Below the pieces are notes generated by a model. The model ran no database searches. It had not been told where the DNA came from and worked only from the letters and a program-made list of their open reading frames with translations. 64,000 nt of DNA from Schlegelella_A sp038318385 (GTDB lineage: Bacteria > Pseudomonadota > Gammaproteobacteria > Burkholderiales > Burkholderiaceae_C): NCBI GenBank assembly GCA_038318385.1, contig JBBQCD010000006.1, forward strand, positions 1 to 64,000. Reading direction: 5' to 3'. Both the position numbers and the translations under genes were made by a program. Of this stretch, positions 58,275 through 64,000 are shown piece by piece. Every line of letters starts with the position of its first letter. Position 1 is the first letter of the stretch.

Positions 58275-59966
58275 ATGCCGATGACATCCGACGAAATCCT
58301 GGCCCAGCACGGCCCGCGCGAGGCGATGGAATACGACGTCGTCGTCGTCGGCGCCGGGCCTGCGGGACTGGCCACCGCCATCCGCCTGAAGCAACTCGCC
58401 GCGGCGCAGTCGAAGGAGCTCTCGGTCGTCGTGCTCGAGAAGGGTTCCGAGCCGGGCGCGCACATCCTCAGCGGCGCGATCATGGATCCGCGCGCCCTGA
58501 ACGAACTGTTGCCGGACTGGAAGGAGAACGGGGCGCCGTTGAACCAGCCGGTCACGGCCGATCGCTTCCTCTTCCTGAGCGAAAGCGGCGCGAAATCCAC
58601 GCCTGACTTTCTGCTGCCAGACTGCTTCAAGAATCACGGCAACTACGTGATCAGCCTCGGCAACCTGGTGCGCTGGCTGGCGCAGCAGGCCGAAGCGCTC
58701 GGCGTCGAGATCTTCCCGGGGTTTCCGGCTGCCGAGGTGCTCTACGACGACGCCGGCGCCGTCCGGGGCGTGGCCACCGGCAATCTCGGCGTCGGCAAGG
58801 ATGGCAAGCCGACCGATGCCTTCCAGCTCGGCATGGAACTGCACGGCAAGTACACGGTCTTCGCCGAAGGGTCGCGCGGCAGTCTGGGGCGCGAGTTGAT
58901 CGCCCGCTACAAGCTCGACGAAGGCCGCGACCCGCAAAGCTATGGCATCGGCCTGAAGGAACTCTGGGAGATCGACCCGGCCAAGGCCGAACCGGGTCTC
59001 GTCGTCCACACTGCCGGCTGGCCGCTCGATCCGCAGACCTACGGCGGCTCGTTCCTCTACCACCTCGACGGCAACCAGGTCGAGCTCGGCTTCGTCGTCG
59101 GCCTCGACTACGTCAACCCGTGGCTGAGCCCCTTCGAGGAGTTCCAGCGCTGGAAGACCCACTCGGAGATCCGCAAGTTTCTCGAAGGCGGCAAGCGCAT
59201 CGGCTACGGCGCGCGCGCCATCACCGCCGGCGGGATCCTGAGTCTGCCGAAGACGGTGTTTCCGGGCGGCGCCCTGGTCGGCTGCGAAGCCGGCTATCTC
59301 AACGCCAGCCGCATCAAGGGCAGCCACGCCGCGATCAAGACCGGCATGCTGGCCGCCGAAGCGGCCTTCGACGCTGTCGTCGCCGGACGCCAGCGCGACG
59401 TCCTGGAGGCTTATCCGCAGGCCTTCGCGACCAGTTGGCTCCACGAAGAACTGCAGCGCTCGCGCAACTTCAAGCAATGGTTCAAGAAGGGACGCCGGAC
59501 CGCGACGCTGATGACGGGCATCGAGCAGTGGCTGCTGCCGCGCCTGGGATTGAAGGCACCGCCATGGACCTTGCACCGCGAAAAGCCCGACCATCTCTAC
59601 CTCAAGCCGGCGGCCGACTGCCCGCAGATCGCCTACCCGAAGCCCGATGGCAAGATCTCCTTCGACCGCCTCGGCAGCGTCTTCATCAGCAACACCAACC
59701 ACGCCGAGCAGCAGCCGGCGCACCTGACGCTGAAGGACCCGTCCGTGCCGGTCGAGATCAACCTGGCGAAGTACGCTGGTCCGGAAAGCCGCTACTGCCC
59801 CGCCGGGGTCTACGAGTTCGTGAAGAACCCCGACGACACCGACCGCCTGCAGATCAACGCCCAGAACTGCGTCCACTGCAAGACCTGCGACATCAAGGAC
59901 CCGACCCAGAACATCGTCTGGGTCACGCCCGAGGGCGGCGGCGGGCCGAACTACGTCGGCATGTAG
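58275..59966 (+). CDS. Electron transfer flavoprotein-ubiquinone oxidoreductase
   Basis: Inner-membrane-associated FAD/4Fe-4S enzyme that passes electrons from acyl-CoA dehydrogenases (via ETF) to ubiquinone. The 563-residue protein has the FAD motif VVVVGAGPAGLATAIRL, GSEPGAHILSGAIMDPRA, the ubiquinone region GYGARAITAGGILSLPK, GALVGCEAGYLN, and the C-terminal iron-sulfur ligands CPAGVYEF, NCVHCKTCDIKDPTQNI. The length is normal. Other in-frame ATGs at 58251 and 58281 are possible starts. It is divergent from the upstream SDR. Confidence 0.93.
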   Translation: MPMTSDEILAQHGPREAMEYDVVVVGAGPAGLATAIRLKQLAAAQSKELSVVVLEKGSEPGAHILSGAIMDPRALNELLPDWKENGAPLNQPVTADRFLFLSESGAKSTPDFLLPDCFKNHGNYVISLGNLVRWLAQQAEALGVEIFPGFPAAEVLYDDAGAVRGVATGNLGVGKDGKPTDAFQLGMELHGKYTVFAEGSRGSLGRELIARYKLDEGRDPQSYGIGLKELWEIDPAKAEPGLVVHTAGWPLDPQTYGGSFLYHLDGNQVELGFVVGLDYVNPWLSPFEEFQRWKTHSEIRKFLEGGKRIGYGARAITAGGILSLPKTVFPGGALVGCEAGYLNASRIKGSHAAIKTGMLAAEAAFDAVVAGRQRDVLEAYPQAFATSWLHEELQRSRNFKQWFKKGRRTATLMTGIEQWLLPRLGLKAPPWTLHREKPDHLYLKPAADCPQIAYPKPDGKISFDRLGSVFISNTNHAEQQPAHLTLKDPSVPVEINLAKYAGPESRYCPAGVYEFVKNPDDTDRLQINAQNCVHCKTCDIKDPTQNIVWVTPEGGGGPNYVGM

Positions 59967-59984
59967 GCTGCTGGCCGCTGGCCG

Positions 59985-60752
59985 TCAGGGCATCAGCTGG
60001 CCGCCGTTGATCTCGATCACCTGGCCGGTCACGTAGCTGCTCATCGTGTCCGAGGCGAGGAAGAGGAGCGCGCCGCTGCATTCCTCGGGCTCGCCGAGGC
60101 GATTCATCGGGATCGTCGCCTGCATCGCCTGCAGCAGGGCCGGCGTCGAGTAGCGCTCGTGGAACGGCGTCATCACGACCCCCGGGGCGATCGCGTTGAC
60201 GCGAATCCGGTCGGGCACGAGCTCCCGCGCCCAGCCCCTCGTCGCCGTGGTGACGAAGCCCTTGGTCGCGGCATAGATCACCGAGCCGGGGCCGCCACCG
60301 TGACGCGCGGCGATCGAGCCGACGTTGATGATGTTGCCGCCGCCGCCATGCGCGCGCATGGCCAACGTCCCTTCGCGCATGAAGGCGACCACCTGCCTGA
60401 CGTTGAGCGCGATCACGGCGTCGACGAACTCGTCGGTGTACTCGGCCACCGGCGTGCGCTTGACGAGGCCGCCGGCATTGTTGACCAGCACGTCCAGCCG
60501 CCCCCAGGCGGCGACGACCTGGTCGACGATCTTCTTCGGAACACCTGGCCGTGTGACGTCACCCGCCACCAGCATGCTCTGCCCGCCAGCCTTGCGGACA
60601 TCGTCGGCGACGGCCTTGGCGGCCGCCTCGCTGGCGTTGTAGTGCACCGCCACCCGGGCGCCATTGGCGCCGAAGGCCCGCGCCGCCGCCGCGCCGATGC
60701 CGGTGCTGGCGCCGGTGATCAGCACGACCTTGTCCTTGAGATCCTCGATCAT
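59985..60752 (-). CDS. Short-chain dehydrogenase/reductase (3-oxoacyl-ACP reductase-like)
   Basis: The 255-residue SDR shows ITGASTGIGAAAARAFG, VLVNNAGGLVKRTPV, VGSIAARHGGG and VIYAATKGFV with the Tyr-x3-Lys pair, then NAIAPGVVMTPF and a C-terminal VIEINGGQLMP. It resembles FabG-like enzymes of general function, not fabG itself (no fab genes around). It is convergent with ETF-QO (18 bp between stops) and divergent from the next gene. Confidence 0.85.
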   Translation of the reverse strand: MIEDLKDKVVLITGASTGIGAAAARAFGANGARVAVHYNASEAAAKAVADDVRKAGGQSMLVAGDVTRPGVPKKIVDQVVAAWGRLDVLVNNAGGLVKRTPVAEYTDEFVDAVIALNVRQVVAFMREGTLAMRAHGGGGNIINVGSIAARHGGGPGSVIYAATKGFVTTATRGWARELVPDRIRVNAIAPGVVMTPFHERYSTPALLQAMQATIPMNRLGEPEECSGALLFLASDTMSSYVTGQVIEINGGQLMP

Positions 60753-60829
60753 CCCTGGCTCCTCGTTGACGAGCACGCAGTATCGGCGAAAGGCGACAAT
60801 GCCTGCTCCGTCCGATCCACGTACCCGAC

Positions 60830-61798
60830 ATGACCGACAAGCAACCTTCCGCCGGCTCCGCACGCCCCGACGTGCTGGTGGTCGCCAAGCTGTGGCCGCC
60901 GATGATGGAGTCTCTGCACGCCGCGTTCACCGTGCACGACCGTATCGACCAGTCCGATCCCGCCGCGTTCGAGCGCGTTGCTCCGCGCATCCGCGGCATC
61001 GCCGCCAGCGGCGAGTCCAAGGTCACACGCGAGCTGATCGCGCGGCTGCCGGCGCTCGAGATCATCTCGGTGTTCGGCGTCGGCTACGACGGCATCGACG
61101 TCGCCGCGGCGCGCGAGCGTGGCATCCAGGTCACGCACACGCCGAACGTCCTCAACGACGAGGTCGCCGACCTCGCCATCGGCCTGATGCTGGCGGTGGC
61201 GCGGCGCATTCCTCACGGCGAGCGCTACCTGCGCGACGGCAAATGGCGCGGCGGCCCGGCACCGCTCGGGCGCAAGGTCAGCGGCGCGCGCCTGGGCATC
61301 GTCGGTCTCGGCCGCATCGGCAACGCCATCGCCAAGCGCGCCGCGGCCTTCGGCATGTCGATCGCCTACACCTCGCGCAGCGCCAAGACGGAGTCGCCCT
61401 ATCGCTACCTGCCGACGCCGGCCGCGCTGGCCGCAGAGGTCGACTTCCTCGTGGTCATCACGCCGGGGGGTGCCGCAACGCGCAAGCTCATCGATGCCAA
61501 GGTCCTGGAGGCGCTCGGCCCCAAGGGCTACCTCGTCAACGTCGCGCGCGGGTCCGTGGTCGACGAGACCGCGCTGATCGCAGCGCTCGCCGCCGGCAGG
61601 ATCGCCGGTGCCGGCCTCGACGTCTTCGAGAACGAGCCGGAGGTTCCGGAAGCCTTGCGCGCCCTCGACAACGTCGTCCTCGTACCGCACATCGGCAGCG
61701 CCACCTGGGAGACGCGGCGGGCGATGGCCGACCTCGCCTTCGGCAATCTGGACGCGCACTTCGCCGGCCGGCCTCTGCTGTCGCCGGTGCCGCAGTGA
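60830..61798 (+). CDS. D-isomer-specific 2-hydroxyacid dehydrogenase (GhrB-like)
   Basis: NAD(P)-dependent reductase of glyoxylate, hydroxypyruvate or 2-ketogluconate type. The 322-residue protein has the substrate-binding GVGYDGIDVAAA, the cofactor motif GIVGLGRIGNAIA, the catalytic VNVARGSVVDE, FENEPEVPEAL, and the histidine in LVPHIGSATWETR. The 2-ketogluconate/hydroxypyruvate reductase type is favoured by the neighbour. Its stop overlaps a GTG of the following SDR (GTGA). Confidence 0.88.
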   Translation: MTDKQPSAGSARPDVLVVAKLWPPMMESLHAAFTVHDRIDQSDPAAFERVAPRIRGIAASGESKVTRELIARLPALEIISVFGVGYDGIDVAAARERGIQVTHTPNVLNDEVADLAIGLMLAVARRIPHGERYLRDGKWRGGPAPLGRKVSGARLGIVGLGRIGNAIAKRAAAFGMSIAYTSRSAKTESPYRYLPTPAALAAEVDFLVVITPGGAATRKLIDAKVLEALGPKGYLVNVARGSVVDETALIAALAAGRIAGAGLDVFENEPEVPEALRALDNVVLVPHIGSATWETRRAMADLAFGNLDAHFAGRPLLSPVPQ

Positions 61799-61836
61799 GC
61801 GCCGCGCAGCCCGTCGCGGCAAGGTCGACATCGCCG

Positions 61837-62601
<765 letters not shown>

Positions 62602-62669
62602 ACCAGCGAGATCGTCGGCGGGGCCATCTCCCGTGCGGGCGGCGCTTGCTGCACCATAGACTAGACCCC

Positions 62670-64000
62670 ATGTCCACCGAACTGTCGACCCTCGGGATGC
62701 CGCCCGCGGCCGAGCCATCGCCCCGGCGCTTTTTCAGCCTGCCGGGGCCGCGTCAGTACCCGTTCGTCGGCAATGCCCTGCAGATCCGGCCGAGCGCGAT
62801 GCATCACCAGCTCGAAGGCTGGGCGCGCCGCTACGGCCCGTTCTACCGGCTCCATCTCGGCCGCCGCGATCTGCTGGTGATCTCCGGCCACGCGCTGATC
62901 GGCGCGGCGCTGCGCGACCGACCGGAGACGTTCCGCCGGCCGCTGTACTCGGGGATCATCGTTCGCGAACTCGGTTTCGATCTCGGCGTCTTCTTCGTCA
63001 ACGACGACCTCTGGCGCCGACAGCGCCGGATGGTCATGGCGGGGTTCGACCCGGGCCACGTACGCGCCTATTTCCCGTCATTGCAGAAGGTGACGCGGCG
63101 TCTGCAGAAGCGCTGGCTGCAGGCGGCCGAGAGCAACACCACGATCGACCTGCAGGCCGATCTGATGCGCTTCACCGTGGATGCGATCGCCGGGCTCGCC
63201 TTCGGTTCGGAGGTCAACACCCTGGAGTCCGACGACGACGTCATCCAGCGCCATCTCAACAAGATCTTTCCCGCAGTCTTCCGCCGATCCCTGGCGCCGG
63301 TGCGCTGGTGGCGCTACTTCAAGCTGCCGTCCGACCGGGCGCTGGAGCGCAGCGTCGCCGAGGTCAAGGCGGCGATTGCCGGCTTCATCGCCCAGGCCCG
63401 GGCGCGCCTGCAGGCCGACCCCGAACTGCGCGCGCACCCACGCAACCTGCTCGAAGCCATGGTCCTGGCGGCCGACGAAGGGGGCAGCGGCCTCGACGAC
63501 CATGACGTCGCCGGCAACGTGCTCGTCATGCTGATCGCGGGCGAGGACACGACCGCCAACACGCTCGCCTGGACGCTGTACCTGCTGCAACGCAATCCCG
63601 AGGCGCTGCGCCGGGCGCGTGAGGAGGTGCTGCGCCTCGCACCGGATCCGGCGGCCTGGACCCCGGAGCAGATCAACGCCCTGGCCTACGTCGAGGCCTG
63701 TGCCCACGAAACCATGCGGCTCAAACCGGTGGCGCCGATGGTCCCGATGCAGGCCGTGAAGGACACCACGCTCGGTGGCGTCGAGGTGCCGGCCGAGACG
63801 ATCGTGCTGGGCCTGATGCGTCACGACGCGCTCGATCCGCGCCACTTTCCCGACCCCGCCGCCTTCTCCCCGGAGCGCTGGCTCGCCGCGGAATCGCATG
63901 CACCGTCGGCGACTTCGGCGCGCAGGGTCTCGATGCCGTTCGGCGCCGGACCGCGGGTGTGTCCCGGCCGCTACCTGGCCCTGACCGAAATGAAGATGGC
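62670..64000 (+). CDS. Cytochrome P450, 3'-truncated by window edge
   Basis: Heme-thiolate monooxygenase. At least 443 codons are open to the end of the window. Visible motifs are LPGPRQYPFVGNALQ at the N-terminus, the I-helix AGEDTTANTLAW, the ExxR motif HETMR, a perxene-like FPDPAAFSPERW, and the heme loop FGAGPRVCPGR with the cysteine ligand. The proline-rich N-terminus without a membrane helix is typical of soluble bacterial enzymes. No ferredoxin or reductase is visible in the window, but could follow. Only about 20 C-terminal residues seem missing. No good ribosome binding site precedes the ATG at 62670. Confidence 0.93.
   Translation, partial: MSTELSTLGMPPAAEPSPRRFFSLPGPRQYPFVGNALQIRPSAMHHQLEGWARRYGPFYRLHLGRRDLLVISGHALIGAALRDRPETFRRPLYSGIIVRELGFDLGVFFVNDDLWRRQRRMVMAGFDPGHVRAYFPSLQKVTRRLQKRWLQAAESNTTIDLQADLMRFTVDAIAGLAFGSEVNTLESDDDVIQRHLNKIFPAVFRRSLAPVRWWRYFKLPSDRALERSVAEVKAAIAGFIAQARARLQADPELRAHPRNLLEAMVLAADEGGSGLDDHDVAGNVLVMLIAGEDTTANTLAWTLYLLQRNPEALRRAREEVLRLAPDPAAWTPEQINALAYVEACAHETMRLKPVAPMVPMQAVKDTTLGGVEVPAETIVLGLMRHDALDPRHFPDPAAFSPERWLAAESHAPSATSARRVSMPFGAGPRVCPGRYLALTEMKM

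Overview
The window is a GC-rich (G or C at nearly every third codon position), gene-dense bacterial chromosome segment, most likely from a betaproteobacterium. I infer this from several linked blocks typical of that class: mltG-tmk-holB-pilZ-tatD, surE-pcm-nlpD-rpoS, hupB-tRNA-Val-ppiD, earP beside an Arg32-type efp, and a PEP-CTERM gene behind a sigma-54-like promoter. I cannot name the genus. No insertion sequence, prophage, rRNA operon or CRISPR array is visible. Two tRNA genes (His, Val) are present. Both window edges cut genes: an Orn/Lys/Arg decarboxylase at the left and a cytochrome P450 at the right.

Layout. 0-3 kb: decarboxylase fragment, then fabI on the opposite strand. 2.8-11.2 kb: the translation/transcription operon rimP-nusA-infB-rbfA-truB-typA behind a good promoter and a possible attenuator. 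11.3-16.3 kb: a small alanine/lysine-rich secreted protein, an L-threonate dehydrogenase, a poorly coding 660-bp stretch, and a copper-efflux pair copA-cueR. 16-20.4 kb (minus): tatD, pilZ, holB, tmk, mltG, with ygfZ divergent. 21.5-28.6 kb: a DUF4936 gene, a thioesterase-GNAT fusion, an iron alcohol dehydrogenase, a DEDD exonuclease, then rpoS-nlpD-pcm-surE. 28.6-34.1 kb is the most accessory part: a quinone oxidoreductase, an SDR/ECF-sigma pair, a long non-coding gap, a PEP-CTERM protein and a secreted beta-helix protein. 34.4-47 kb: tRNA-His, ppiD, tRNA-Val, hupB, a tartrate-dehydrogenase-like enzyme, an EamA transporter, pgsA, a lipoprotein, uvrC, earP, efp, a DUF3445 gene and mnmC. 47-52.2 kb: a small basic protein, rpiA, fumC, pyrD and a cardiolipin-synthase-like lipoprotein. 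52-64 kb: a secreted protein of unknown function, a Rieske oxygenase, a two-subunit 3-oxoacid CoA-transferase, two thioesterases, a YceH protein, three SDRs, ETF-ubiquinone oxidoreductase, a 2-hydroxyacid dehydrogenase and the P450.

How the genes work together. The first half is mostly information processing: ribosome maturation, initiation, tRNA modification, replication clamp loading and nucleotide supply. EarP presumably rhamnosylates Arg32 of the neighbouring EF-P. CopA and CueR form a self-contained copper defence unit. The last 12 kb looks like catabolism of acyl-CoA, aromatic and sugar-acid compounds feeding electrons through ETF-QO.

The most interesting signals are: an SDR/ECF-sigma operon with a C-terminal SnoaL-like domain and a 21-bp tandem repeat upstream; a GG-N10-GC promoter before the PEP-CTERM gene; a MnmC whose methyltransferase half appears truncated and missing its conserved motif; in-frame duplicated 8-10-residue peptides in YgfZ, UvrC and MnmC; a leader hairpin before rimP; and a hairpin covering the ribosome binding site of the small gene at 11.3 kb. 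I did not find a clearly new multi-gene defence or mobile system.
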